Shown piece by piece: positions 1-9,286 of a stretch of 64,000 nt of DNA. The position numbers and the translations under genes were made by a program. The DNA comes from Nitrospirota bacterium. Lineage in GTDB: Bacteria > Nitrospirota > Thermodesulfovibrionia > UBA6902. Under the pieces are notes generated by a model. That model was not told the origin of the DNA. It was given only the letters and a program-made list of their open reading frames with translations, and did no database searches. The first letter of the stretch is position 1. Every line of letters begins with the position of its first letter. Where the stretch lies: the NCBI GenBank assembly GCA_016214845.1, contig JACRMS010000014.1, positions 1-64,000 of the forward strand, given 5' to 3'.

Positions 1-112
1 TACTTTATTACAGATTCTGTCAGTTACTCTTTTCGAAAAAATGCCTTTACAACAAATAGTTCAGTATTCCAATTATGGTTTCAATATAACCGAAAATCAA
101 AACCAGTTGAAT

Positions 113-751
113 CTATTCGATTCTTAACCGGACAGTAGTGGCTTCATCTATCATTTGATGGGCCATGCAGCTCAGGCCATCGGCTCTGATTTTTTTCAAT
201 GTCTTAATTATGCGGTCAATAGATGGTCCCCATTCCCCTGTGTTCTTGTCCCTTGTGAAACTTGTAAGCAACAGGGCTTTTATCCGGGGCATCTGTATTT
301 TGCTTTCAAGGACCACATCTTCATTAAAAGATATGACAACCGTTTGCCGGGGCTGAAGTCCTGATCTTTCTATCGCATCCTTCAGAGGCGGCATGATCTC
401 CACGCCGCACTTGATCTCAATAAAAATCTTTTTGCCTTCAGGGACAGTTGAGAATATTTCTTCAAGAGCGGGAATCCGTTCCCCGGCCCATTTTGTACTT
501 TTCCACGAACCGGCATCAAGAGCATGGAGCCGGCTGAAAGCGGACTTTGAAACAGTGATATTAACTCCGGCAGTGCGCTTCGTTGTCGCGTCATGAATAC
601 AGACGATCCTGCCGTCTTTAGTCAGGCGGAAATCCCCTTCGGTCCCGTCCGCGCCCTGAAGCCAGGCATGTTTGAAAGCGGCCAATGTGTTTTCCGGGGC
701 ATCATGAGAAGCCCCCCGGTGCGCAATTATTTCAGGATAAATGAGGGACAT
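113..751 (-). CDS. Glycerophosphodiester phosphodiesterase family protein, C-terminus short
   Basis: GDPD (UgpQ/GlpQ) family TIM-barrel enzyme that hydrolyses glycerophosphodiesters to glycerol-3-phosphate and an alcohol. The N-terminus has the family signature: HRG at residues 11-13, then APENTLAAF, an E-x-D pair (EGDFRLTKDG) and the catalytic-type HD in CIHDATTKRT. EIK near residue 112 is the metal-ligand strand. At 212 aa it is about 30-40 residues shorter than usual, and the terminal W-T-V-N / GVDGIxTD part is absent. The stop (TAG) comes soon after MIDEATTVRL, so the gene may be frameshifted near its 3' end or simply diverged. The 112 bases below it hold no clear gene. The start is an ATG. 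Confidence 0.8.
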   Translation of the reverse strand: MSLIYPEIIAHRGASHDAPENTLAAFKHAWLQGADGTEGDFRLTKDGRIVCIHDATTKRTAGVNITVSKSAFSRLHALDAGSWKSTKWAGERIPALEEIFSTVPEGKKIFIEIKCGVEIMPPLKDAIERSGLQPRQTVVISFNEDVVLESKIQMPRIKALLLTSFTRDKNTGEWGPSIDRIIKTLKKIRADGLSCMAHQMIDEATTVRLRIE

Positions 752-857
752 GATTGTTCAAAATATAAAAGATTTATTAAGGATTGTAAACAGGGAATAA
801 AACAGTTAGTGATAAGTGACGAGTAACTGGTGACGGGAAGGGTGAAAAACTTCAGAA

Positions 858-2297
858 TTATTTATAACTGTTTGTCCAGATGCTGTTTATTAAGCCGTCA
901 TGCTGCTGCCATACTGCGATGGCATTTCCGTTTGAGTCAACGGCCATCCTGGGGTTTAATGCGTTACCGGCATTATCAGTTTCAATCAGTCCGGCAGTTC
1001 CCCATCCTGAACCTGCAGTGTAGCGGTTTGTCCAGATATTATTAGTTGAGCCATCCGACTGATACCAGACAGCAATAGCATTTCCGTTTGAGTCAACGGC
1101 TACCTGCGGACGAGAAGCATCTCCGGTATTATCAGTTTCAATCAGTCCGGCAGTTCCCCATCCTGAACCTGCAGTGTAGCGGTTTGTCCAGATATTATTA
1201 GTTGAGCCATCCCACTGGTACCAGACAGCAATAGCGTTTCCGTTTGAGTCAACGGCTACCTGCGGGCGAGAAGCATTTCCGGTATCATCAGTTTCAATCA
1301 GTCCGGCAGTTCCCCATCCTGAACCTGCAGTGTAGCGGTTTGCCCAGATACTGTTCATTAAGCCATCCCACTGTTCCCAGACAGCGGCAGCGTTTCCGTT
1401 TGAGTCAACGGCTATCGTGGGATTTAAAGCGTCACCGGCATCATCAGTTTCAATCAGTCCGGCAGTTCCCCAACCTGACCCTGCGGTGTAGCGGTTTGCC
1501 CAAATGTTGTTTATTAAGCCATCCGACTGATACCAATCAGCAATAGCATTCCCGTTTGGACCAACGGCTATCTGTGGGCGAAAAGCATCTCCTGTATCAT
1601 CAGTTTCAATAAGCTCAGCAGTCCCCCAACCTGAGCTCGTTGTAAATTGATTTGCCCAGATATTATTAGTTGAGCCATCCCACTGTTCCCACACTGCAAT
1701 GGCATTTCCGTTGGAGTCAGCGGCTACCTGCGGGCGAGAAGCATCTCCGGTATCATCAGTTTCAATCAGTTCAGGAGTCCCCCACCCTGAGCCAGAGGTG
1801 TAACGGTTAGCCAAGATGCTGTAAGTTGAGCCATCCCACTGTTCCCACACTGCAATGGCATTTCCACTTGAATCAAAGGTTATCGTGGGATTTAAAGCGT
1901 CACCGGTATCATCAGTTTCAATCAGTTCAGGAGTTCCCCACCCTGAGCCAGAGGTGTAACGGTTAGCCAAGATGCTATAAGTTGAGCCGCCCCACTGTTC
2001 CCAGACTGCGATAGCATTTCCACTTGAGTCAAAAGCTATCTGTGGGCTCAAGGCATCTCCGGTACTATCTGTTTCAATTAGCTCCGCGGTTCCCCATGAT
2101 TTAGGAGTGATTACAACCGGGTCCTGAACAGGACTTGTACCGGGATCCTGAACAGGGTTTGTCCCTGGATCCGGCGAAGGGCTTGTCTCAGATTGCAGGG
2201 CAGGGTTACTTCCTCCATTATTAGAGCCGCATGAAATCGAAATGATGGCCGCGATCACAAATAGCAAAAGCAATATTGGTTTTGCAATCTTAAACAA
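858..2297 (-). CDS. Lipoprotein with eight 52-residue tandem repeats
   Basis: Predicted outer-membrane or periplasmic lipoprotein of unknown function, 479 aa from the chosen start. I chose a TTG at 2297 because AAGGAAG lies just upstream and the product begins with a clean lipoprotein signal (MFKIAKPILL..., lipobox ISISC, Cys23); a farther TTG at 2333 adds 12 residues. After a Pro/Asp-rich linker (repeated DPGTNPVQ-like units) come eight tandem units of 52 residues starting near residue 68, each with WGTAxLIETD, a Ser/Asp-Gly-Asn-Ala segment (DSNGNAIAVW) and ANRYTAGSG. Aromatic-rich repeats of this size suggest a beta-propeller or beta-solenoid (inference). No neighbour points to a role. Confidence 0.75.
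   Translation of the reverse strand: MFKIAKPILLLLFVIAAIISISCGSNNGGSNPALQSETSPSPDPGTNPVQDPGTSPVQDPVVITPKSWGTAELIETDSTGDALSPQIAFDSSGNAIAVWEQWGGSTYSILANRYTSGSGWGTPELIETDDTGDALNPTITFDSSGNAIAVWEQWDGSTYSILANRYTSGSGWGTPELIETDDTGDASRPQVAADSNGNAIAVWEQWDGSTNNIWANQFTTSSGWGTAELIETDDTGDAFRPQIAVGPNGNAIADWYQSDGLINNIWANRYTAGSGWGTAGLIETDDAGDALNPTIAVDSNGNAAAVWEQWDGLMNSIWANRYTAGSGWGTAGLIETDDTGNASRPQVAVDSNGNAIAVWYQWDGSTNNIWTNRYTAGSGWGTAGLIETDNTGDASRPQVAVDSNGNAIAVWYQSDGSTNNIWTNRYTAGSGWGTAGLIETDNAGNALNPRMAVDSNGNAIAVWQQHDGLINSIWTNSYK
861..2096 (-). repeat. Eight tandem 156-bp coding repeats
   Basis: DNA-level tandem repeat inside the lipoprotein gene: seven full 156-bp units plus a slightly short last one. Units near the gene's 3' end are almost identical over long stretches (for example the ATCAGTCCGGCAGTTCCCCA block recurs at about 983, 1142 and 1300). 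Units near the 5' end are more diverged, which points to recent expansion at the C-terminal end. Confidence 0.9.
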
Positions 2298-2402
2298 TTT
2301 TGTCTTCCTTAAAAAATATGCCTGCCTATACAAATGATATCGACATCTTGCCGGGGAATCTTAAGGGGAATCCAGTAAGAAAAGGGAGCAGAGGGTTGAA
2401 AG

Positions 2403-3620
2403 CTACAGGATAGAGGGTTTAAGCGGACGGCGAATCAAATCATGTTCTCTCACCCCCGGCTGGATAGGTAACAGCACCTGCTCCTCATTTTTTGCCGAGT
2501 CAATCCTGTCTTCTTCCAAATCAAAAAGCTGCTGCACTTCAAAAGTCTTATGCTCCAGGCCGCTTGAAAGGAATTCAATATAGTCTCCGGCCCTCAGACT
2601 GCTCCTGAGGGCGACTACTGCCTTGCCGTTTCTGATTGACTTGACGACCCCTACAAGCTCATGGCTCATCTTGTAAACTTCATCATCGTGAGTGTAACTG
2701 TTGTCCGGCTGCCTGCCCAAAAACATACCCGTAGTGTAGCCCCTGCTTGAAAATATTGAAAGCTCCTTAAGCCACGTCTCCCTGACTTTGTACGGCCTGA
2801 CTTTCAGGCTGTCAACCGCCTCTCTGTATGTCTTAACAACACCGGCAGCGTAATTGATGCCTTTCATTCTTCCTTCGATTTTGAAGCTGTTCACCCCTGC
2901 GTCTGAAAGTTTATCGAGGTGTTCGATCATGCACAGGTCCCGTGAGCTCATGACATATGTTCCGCGGTCATTCTCATACACCGGGAAATATTGTCCCTGC
3001 CTTGTCTCTTCCATCAATGTATAATTCCATCTGCACGAGTTAGTGCATTCTCCGAGGTTTGCCGGTCTGTTGGCAAGGAAACTGCTGATGTAGCATCTGC
3101 CGGAGTATGAAATGCAGATTGCGCCGTGGACAAAGCATTCCAGCTCAATCGACACTTTTTCACGGATATCTTTGATCTCATCAATGGTGAGCTCTCTTGA
3201 AAGCACGAGCCTTTTAGCGCCCAGTTTTTCCCAAACCTTTGCCGAACGGTAATTTGTAATATTCGCCTGCGTGCTGATGTGGACCGGGACATCGGGAATG
3301 ATTTCATTTGCCATGTCAAACGCGCCGATGTCTGAAATTATGAGTGCGTCAGGTTTCATTTCCGCAAGCGACCTCAGGTGTTCTTTCATACAAGGGATGT
3401 CCCTGTTGTGGGGAAAAATATTTATGGTAATGTAAAACCTTTTGCCTTTTGAACGAACAAGGTGAGCGGCCTTTTCAAGCTCCCCTAAATTAAAATTGTC
3501 CGCCTTGGCCCTGAGACTGAATTCTGACAACCCCATATACACGGCGTCAGCGCCGTAATGAAGCGCGGTGATCAGTTTTTCATAATTCCCGGCAGGGGCG
3601 AGAAGTTCGGGTAATTTCAT
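2403..3620 (-). CDS. Peptidase U32 family protein (TrhP/RlhA-like RNA hydroxylation)
   Basis: Member of the U32 family, once annotated as collagenase-like protease. The characterised bacterial members TrhP (YegQ) and RlhA (YdcP) are needed for hydroxylation of tRNA U34 or 23S rRNA C2501. The 405-aa protein begins MKLPELLAPAGNYEKL, has the YMGLSEFSLRA segment, and carries the conserved Cys set CISYSGRC ... CTNSCRW (about residues 168-198) proposed to bind an Fe-S cluster. FVHGAICIS is the family core. Its length is closer to TrhP than to RlhA (about 650 aa). Which RNA it modifies cannot be told from sequence. It lies 48 bp below the HD-GYP gene on the same strand. Confidence 0.85.
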   Translation of the reverse strand: MKLPELLAPAGNYEKLITALHYGADAVYMGLSEFSLRAKADNFNLGELEKAAHLVRSKGKRFYITINIFPHNRDIPCMKEHLRSLAEMKPDALIISDIGAFDMANEIIPDVPVHISTQANITNYRSAKVWEKLGAKRLVLSRELTIDEIKDIREKVSIELECFVHGAICISYSGRCYISSFLANRPANLGECTNSCRWNYTLMEETRQGQYFPVYENDRGTYVMSSRDLCMIEHLDKLSDAGVNSFKIEGRMKGINYAAGVVKTYREAVDSLKVRPYKVRETWLKELSIFSSRGYTTGMFLGRQPDNSYTHDDEVYKMSHELVGVVKSIRNGKAVVALRSSLRAGDYIEFLSSGLEHKTFEVQQLFDLEEDRIDSAKNEEQVLLPIQPGVREHDLIRRPLKPSIL

Positions 3621-3668
3621 GGGTTATATTTTAACTTAATTAAACACAGAGAACACAGAGGGAGTACT

Positions 3669-5000
3669 TCATTCCGGCTTAGTTGACTGGTTGATGCGTT
3701 TGATAATTTCATCACTTGATACCGCTGACTTTAACGCCTCTACGACAAGGGGGTCAAACTGTGTGCCTGAATATGTCTCGATCTCTTTTACGGCAGCTTC
3801 GCAATCGAGCTGTTTCTTGAATGAATAGCTGCTTGTCAGCACGTCAAAGGTGTCCGCCACTGCCAATATCCTTGCGGCAAGAGGGATGTCATCTTTTCCC
3901 TTTGACAAAGGGTAACCTGTCCCGTCATATTTTTCATGATGGCACAGGACGATATCGGCGGAACCGCTCCAGAGGGAAATGGGTTTAAGCAGGTCATGGC
4001 CAAGTTTCGGATGCAGCATTATTTTGTCTTTGTCCCACTGTTCGCTCGCGCCTATCTTCAGCATCCCGATGTCGTGAAGAAGTGCCGCATGATACAGCCT
4101 TTTCAGTTCGGCCTCTGAGAACTCCATCTGTTTGCCGATGAGGTTTGCGTAGTTTGCAACCTTTCTGACGTGTCCTTTCCTGTTCTGCATATAATCCTGC
4201 GCGCTGACAAGGACCTCGGTTATTTGGATAAAGTCCATATGCTGCCGTTCTTTTATTCCATGCTGCACAATTGAGATGCTTGCCTGGTCGGCAAGGCTGT
4301 GAAGCAGGGCCTCGTCCTGGGCCGTAAACTCACCCCGCCGGTTGTTTCTCAATTCAAGAACGCCTATTGTTTCGTTTGAAGAAATAAGCGGGACGCACAG
4401 AACAGACACAGTCTTAATGCCGGTTTCATGGTCGAACTCAGGGTTGTACCGGTTGTCTTTTGATGCATCGTTGATCATCGCCGGCTTTCCCGTTTCCGCG
4501 ACCCACCCGGCAATACCGTCATCGGATTTCAGGCTCTTAAAATTGATCTTCTCAAAGTCCTTGCCCGCGGTCACTTTAAACCTGAGATGTCCCTGCTCGT
4601 CATAGAGGAGCAGAGTTCCTGATCCTGCGGCTGTGAGTTCCATCGCGGACTCCACGATCTTCTGCAGCAGGACGTCAGGATAAATGGTTTCCCGGAACTG
4701 CTTTGTTATGGCAAAGAGGCTGTTTATCTTTTTGTTCAGCTCCTGGGCGGAGGCGATCGATGAGTCGGTCGCCTTTGTCGAAAGGAGCAATCCGAGGACT
4801 GACACGACAACGGCAAGCACAAGCAGTATGCCGATATTAACAGGCACTTTTGAAATATCGCCGTGGGTGATATAAGGGTAGACGTACTTTATGGAAAAAT
4901 ATACGAGCAGGGCCAGTGGAATTACGGACGCGACAAAATACGAGATTTTGACGGAGCGGCGGATGTCATCAAAAAAAGTTTTGCCCTCAAGATTGTGCAT
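3669..5000 (-). CDS. Membrane GAF / HD-GYP cyclic-di-GMP phosphodiesterase
   Basis: Signalling protein, 443 aa. Two hydrophobic helices (about residues 19-40 and 55-75) anchor it in the inner membrane. A GAF sensor domain follows (about 95-255), then an HD-GYP domain (about 265-430). Metal and catalytic residues are visible: HD at 309-310 in HDIGMLK, HH at 354-355 in HHEKYDGTGYP, and VADTFD near 385. HD-GYP proteins hydrolyse c-di-GMP to pGpG or GMP. The start is the ATG at 5000, after AAGGAAAT; the TTG directly upstream is less likely. The PilZ protein at 9.3-10.0 kb could be a downstream c-di-GMP reader in the same neighbourhood (inference). Confidence 0.88.
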   Translation of the reverse strand: MHNLEGKTFFDDIRRSVKISYFVASVIPLALLVYFSIKYVYPYITHGDISKVPVNIGILLVLAVVVSVLGLLLSTKATDSSIASAQELNKKINSLFAITKQFRETIYPDVLLQKIVESAMELTAAGSGTLLLYDEQGHLRFKVTAGKDFEKINFKSLKSDDGIAGWVAETGKPAMINDASKDNRYNPEFDHETGIKTVSVLCVPLISSNETIGVLELRNNRRGEFTAQDEALLHSLADQASISIVQHGIKERQHMDFIQITEVLVSAQDYMQNRKGHVRKVANYANLIGKQMEFSEAELKRLYHAALLHDIGMLKIGASEQWDKDKIMLHPKLGHDLLKPISLWSGSADIVLCHHEKYDGTGYPLSKGKDDIPLAARILAVADTFDVLTSSYSFKKQLDCEAAVKEIETYSGTQFDPLVVEALKSAVSSDEIIKRINQSTKPE

Positions 5001-5123
5001 CAATAATTTCCTTCATGCTTAACGAATACAATAATCCTACTCATAATATCGACTCTGGGAGTGGAAACTTTAGGTTCTTCCGGGAATATGCCGAAGTAAT
5101 AAAAGCGGAAAGCGCAGGGTCTT

Positions 5124-5152
5124 TTGCAGTTATGAAGGATTTTTAATATAAT
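5124..5152 (+). promoter_or_regulatory. Sigma-70-type promoter of the GH57 gene
   Basis: TTGCAG at 5124-5129 and a perfect TATAAT at 5147-5152 are separated by 17 bp. A start of transcription near 5159 would give a leader of about 44 nt before the ATG at 5203. Confidence 0.6.
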
Positions 5153-5202
5153 TGTGCATTGCGGAGTTAAAGATATCACTGCTTATGTCGGTAAGTTAAT
5201 TA

Positions 5203-7623
5203 ATGGATAGATACATTTGCGTTCACGGACATTTCTACCAGCCCCCGAGGGAAAACCCCTGGCTTGAGGAGATAGAATTTCAGGACAGCGCCTATCCGTA
5301 TCATGACTGGAACGAGCGGATAACCGCGGAGTGTTACGCCCCGAACGCTGCGTCCCGCATCCTCGACAAAGAAGAGAAGATTGTCGATATCGTAAATATT
5401 TACTCGAAGATAAGTTTTGATTTCGGCCCTACCCTCCTTTCGTGGCTTGAGCGGCATAAGCCGGATGTGTATGAGGCGATCCTCGAAGCCGACAGGCTCA
5501 GCATGAAGAGGTTTTCAGGGCACGGCTCTGCCATCGCGCACGGATACAATCACATAATATTGCCCCTCGCCAACAGGAGGGACAAGTACACCCAGATAAC
5601 CTGGGGGATAAAAGATTTTGAAAGAAGGTTCAAGAGATTCCCCGAAGGTATGTGGCTCCCGGAGGCTGCCGTAGATAAAGAGACCCTTGAGGTGCTGGTC
5701 AGCCTCGGCATTAAATTCACGGTACTTGCCCCGAGGCAGGCCCAGAGGGTGCGCAAATCCGGGGAGGCCGTCAACTGGAACGACGTGAGAGGGGAAAGGG
5801 TCGACCCGACAACCGCGTATACCTGCGTGCTCCCTTCCGGCAGGAACATAGACATTTTCTTCTATGACGGCCCCATCTCCCGCGACATATCATTCGGAGG
5901 CCTGTTAAACAACGGCGAGGGCTTTGCAAGAAAACTGCTCTCAGCATTTTATGATCAGAGGAAATGGCCGCAGCTTGTGCATACGGCAACCGACGGAGAG
6001 ACGTTCGGACATCACCACCGCTTTGGAGACATGGCGCTCTCATACGCGCTGCATTACATCGAATCCAACAGGCTTGCGAAGATCACAAACTACGGCGAGT
6101 ACCTTGAAAAACACTCGCCGGACCACGTTGTAGATATTTTTGAAAACTCATCATGGAGCTGCGTCCACGGTGTTGAAAGATGGCGCAATAACTGCGGATG
6201 CAATTCAGGGATGCACCCCGGCTGGACACAGGCATGGAGAAAGCCCCTGCGTGATGCGCTGGACTGGCTGCGCGACAGCCTTATCCCGGTTTACAGTGAA
6301 GAGGCCTCAAAATACTTCCATAATCCATGGGACGCAAGAAATGATTATATCGGCGTCATGCTCGACAGGTCGCATGAGAGCATAGAAAATTTTCTGACAA
6401 TGCACGCCGTCAGGGAACTTTCAAAAAAAGAAAAGATGACCGCGCTGAAGCTCCTGGAGATACAGAGGAACATTATGCTTTCGTACACAAGCTGCGGCTG
6501 GTTCTTTGACGAGGTTTCGGGCATTGAGACCGTACAGATAATGCAATATGCCTCAAAGGCCATTCAGTACGCGGAAGAACTCAGGGGGCTGAAGCTTGAA
6601 GAGGGATTTTTAAAGTACCTCGAAAAGGCCCCGAGCAATGTATACAAAAACGCGGTAGTCCCTTACGGGATGTTCGTGAAAAACGCAAAGAGCGACCTCC
6701 TCCGCGTAGGCGCACACTACAGCATATCGTCCATATTTGAAGAGTACCCCGAAAAGATGAAGATATACTGCTATACCACAAAGAGCGAGGTCTACAACAA
6801 GAGAGAGGCCGGGAAGTTAAAGCTCGCAACAGGCAAGGCGAATATCAGCTCTGATGTGACCTGGGATGAAATGACCATCAGCTTTGCGGTGCTGCACCTC
6901 GGAGACCATAACATCAACGCAGGGGTCAAAGAGTTCAGCCGGGCTGAAGACTTCGCGGTCATGCAGGCCGAGATAACGGAGGCGTTTGAAAAGGGTGATA
7001 TCCCTGAGCTGATAAGGCATATGGACAAACACTTTGACGGCAATATATTTTCTCTCTGGCATCTGTTCAGGGATGAGCAGAAGAAGGTCCTCGACCAGGT
7101 GCTTCACCAGACATATGAGGGGGTCGAGGCCTCCTACCGCCATATTTACGAAGACAATTCCACCATAATGAATTTCTACCAGAGCCTCCTGCACAGGATA
7201 CCCCGTCCTTTTCTTTCAGCGGCTGAATACATAATTAATACTGACATGAAGAGGATCTTTGAAAAAGAGGACCTCAATATAGATGAACTGAAAAAATTGA
7301 TGGACGAGATCAAGCGATGGTCCATCCCTCTTGACACAACCACAATAGGGTTTGTTGCAAGCTCGTGGATAACATCGGTCATGGAAAGGCTCAGCCAACA
7401 GCATGAAGACGTCAGTCTTTTTGAAAAGATAGATACTGCCCTCGAGCTCCTGAAACCGCTTTCTCTTCCGCTGAATCTCTGGAAGGCGCAGAACATCTAC
7501 TTTTCAATCGGGAGAAACCATCTTGATAAAATGAAGGAATGGGCCGCAAAGGGAGACAGTCTCGGCAGGAAATGGGTTGAAGGCTTTTCAAAATTGGGTT
7601 ATTATTTGCATGTGAAGATTTAA
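5203..7623 (+). CDS. Glycoside hydrolase family 57 / DUF3536 protein (copy 1)
   Basis: Large cytoplasmic GH57-type enzyme, 806 aa, with the C-terminal DUF3536 region. GH57 motifs: HGHFYQP at the N-terminus, GMWLPE with the candidate nucleophile Glu154, and TDGETFGHHH with the candidate acid/base Asp264. GH57 enzymes act on alpha-glucans (amylases, branching enzymes, glucanotransferases), but the substrate of the DUF3536 subgroup is not established to my knowledge. The neighbour malQ, 157 bp downstream on the same strand, supports a role in glycogen or maltodextrin metabolism (inference). A paralogue of nearly equal length lies at 35.3-37.7 kb on the other strand. Confidence 0.85.
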   Translation: MDRYICVHGHFYQPPRENPWLEEIEFQDSAYPYHDWNERITAECYAPNAASRILDKEEKIVDIVNIYSKISFDFGPTLLSWLERHKPDVYEAILEADRLSMKRFSGHGSAIAHGYNHIILPLANRRDKYTQITWGIKDFERRFKRFPEGMWLPEAAVDKETLEVLVSLGIKFTVLAPRQAQRVRKSGEAVNWNDVRGERVDPTTAYTCVLPSGRNIDIFFYDGPISRDISFGGLLNNGEGFARKLLSAFYDQRKWPQLVHTATDGETFGHHHRFGDMALSYALHYIESNRLAKITNYGEYLEKHSPDHVVDIFENSSWSCVHGVERWRNNCGCNSGMHPGWTQAWRKPLRDALDWLRDSLIPVYSEEASKYFHNPWDARNDYIGVMLDRSHESIENFLTMHAVRELSKKEKMTALKLLEIQRNIMLSYTSCGWFFDEVSGIETVQIMQYASKAIQYAEELRGLKLEEGFLKYLEKAPSNVYKNAVVPYGMFVKNAKSDLLRVGAHYSISSIFEEYPEKMKIYCYTTKSEVYNKREAGKLKLATGKANISSDVTWDEMTISFAVLHLGDHNINAGVKEFSRAEDFAVMQAEITEAFEKGDIPELIRHMDKHFDGNIFSLWHLFRDEQKKVLDQVLHQTYEGVEASYRHIYEDNSTIMNFYQSLLHRIPRPFLSAAEYIINTDMKRIFEKEDLNIDELKKLMDEIKRWSIPLDTTTIGFVASSWITSVMERLSQQHEDVSLFEKIDTALELLKPLSLPLNLWKAQNIYFSIGRNHLDKMKEWAAKGDSLGRKWVEGFSKLGYYLHVKI

Positions 7624-7659
7624 GGTTATTCACAATAAAGTTGCAATATATATTAAATT

Positions 7660-7759
7660 ACCACAGAGACACAGAGGCACGGGGAGACAGAAAAAAGATA
7701 TGAAATTGAGAAGCCTTATCTTCTTAATTTCTTTCTCTGTGTCTCAGTGACTCAGTGGT
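7660..7759. repeat. Dispersed inverted-repeat element (CACAGAG type)
   Basis: Intergenic palindromic element between the GH57 gene and malQ. The left arm starts ACCACAGAGACACAGAGG and the right arm ends CTCAGTGACTCAGTGGT. Inside is a second near-palindrome, AAATTGAGAAG...CTTCTTAATTT. The transcript could fold into one long hairpin. A short piece of the same family (AACACAGAGAACACAGAGG) occurs at about 3642-3660. Confidence 0.6.
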
Positions 7760-7780
7760 TCTCTATCAACTAAGACAGGT

Positions 7781-9286
7781 ATGCATATGGAAAAAAGAGG
7801 CAGCGGGATTCTTCTCCACATAACATCTCTTCCGTCTTCTTACGGCATAGGAGACTTCGGGTCCGAGGCGTATTTGTTCGCCGATTTTTTAGCTGAAACG
7901 CATCAGAGCTACTGGCAGATACTGCCTTTGACCCTGACGAGCACTGCGTACGGGAACTCTCCTTACAGCAGTTTCTCGGCCTTTGCCGGGAATGTTCTTT
8001 TGATAAGCCCTGAGAGGATGCTCAAGGACGGCTTTCTGTCTGAAGCCGATATTCAATCCCCCCCTGAATTTCCAAGGGACATGGTAGATTTTGCCGCGGT
8101 CACCAAATATAAAGAAAAGCTTTTCCGCACGGCCTTCAAAAAAACCAAAGATAAGCTTGCAGACCATAATGACTTTCAGAAATTCTGCGGCGAAAATACG
8201 CACTGGCTTGATAACTACTGCCTGTTTATTTCGATTAAAAACCATTTAAAAGGAATTGACTGGGGCAGATGGCCTGAGGAGCTGAGGGACAGAAAGGAAA
8301 GCGCATTAAAAGAATGGACCGGGAAATTGCACGACAATATCCAGCAGGAGAAATTCCTGCAATATGTTTTTTTCACTCAGTGGAACGCGCTCAAAAATTA
8401 CTGCGACAGCATAAACATAAAAATATTCGGCGACATTCCCATATATGTGAATTACGACAGCGCCGATGTCTGGGCCAACCCTGAGATATTCAGCCTGGAC
8501 AAAGAAAAAAAGCCAGTGTATGTCGCAGGCGTGCCGCCGGATTATTTCAGCTCCACGGGACAGTTGTGGGGCCACCCGGTCTATAAATGGGACGTGATCA
8601 AAAAAACAAAGTACTCATGGTGGCTGCAGCGCGTTGAACACAACCTGAAACTTTATCATATCTTCAGGCTTGATCATTTCAGGGGTTTTGTCGGCTACTG
8701 GGAAGTGCCTGCTTCGGAGAAGACCGCGATAAACGGCAAATGGGTCAGCGCTCCGGCGGATGATTTTTTCAGTACGCTGTTCAAACACTTCCCGCAGATC
8801 TCCATCGTTGCCGAAGACCTCGGCATCATAACCCCGGACGTGCGGGAGATAATGAAGAAGTTCGGGTTCCCCGGTATGAAGGTGCTGTTATTCGCGTTTG
8901 GAGAAGAGCTGCCCGCTAATCCCTACGCACCGCACCACCATGTGAAAAACTGCGTTGTTTACACAGGCACGCACGACAACAACACGGTCAAAGGATGGTT
9001 TAAGAAGGAGCTGGATGTTGAAGGCAAAAAAAGGGTCTCTGATTATATAGGGCATGAAGCAACCGACAAAGCCATTCACTGGGACATCATCAGGCTTGCC
9101 ATGATGTCTGTAGCAGACATGGTCATTATACCCATGCAGGACATCCTCGGGCTTGGCGAAAAGGACAGGATGAACCTTCCGGCAAGTCCTGAGGGCAACT
9201 GGGAGTGGCGACTGGCGCAGGAGCAGATCACCCCGCCGCTTGCTAAAAAGTTTTTGGAGATCACAAAAATTTACGGCAGGGGCTAA
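7781..9286 (+). CDS. malQ: 4-alpha-glucanotransferase (amylomaltase, GH77)
   Basis: Transfers alpha-1,4-glucan segments between maltodextrins in the cytoplasm. The 501-aa length and the N-terminus (GSGILLHITSLPSSYGIGD) are typical of GH77. All three catalytic residues are visible: Asp298 in FRLDHFRGF, Glu345 in IVAEDLG, and Asp399 in YTGTHDNNT. The C-terminal NLPASPEGNWEWR segment is also a family hallmark. Two in-frame ATGs lie 6 bp apart (7781, 7787), and the ribosome site is weak, so either may be used. The last 4 bases overlap the end of the convergent REC-PilZ gene. Confidence 0.95.
   Translation: MHMEKRGSGILLHITSLPSSYGIGDFGSEAYLFADFLAETHQSYWQILPLTLTSTAYGNSPYSSFSAFAGNVLLISPERMLKDGFLSEADIQSPPEFPRDMVDFAAVTKYKEKLFRTAFKKTKDKLADHNDFQKFCGENTHWLDNYCLFISIKNHLKGIDWGRWPEELRDRKESALKEWTGKLHDNIQQEKFLQYVFFTQWNALKNYCDSINIKIFGDIPIYVNYDSADVWANPEIFSLDKEKKPVYVAGVPPDYFSSTGQLWGHPVYKWDVIKKTKYSWWLQRVEHNLKLYHIFRLDHFRGFVGYWEVPASEKTAINGKWVSAPADDFFSTLFKHFPQISIVAEDLGIITPDVREIMKKFGFPGMKVLLFAFGEELPANPYAPHHHVKNCVVYTGTHDNNTVKGWFKKELDVEGKKRVSDYIGHEATDKAIHWDIIRLAMMSVADMVIIPMQDILGLGEKDRMNLPASPEGNWEWRLAQEQITPPLAKKFLEITKIYGRG

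Noticed and set aside
861-2096. Regular repeat that could be taken for a CRISPR array
   Set aside because: The 156-bp units are one continuous reading frame of a lipoprotein, with no short repeats separated by unique spacers.
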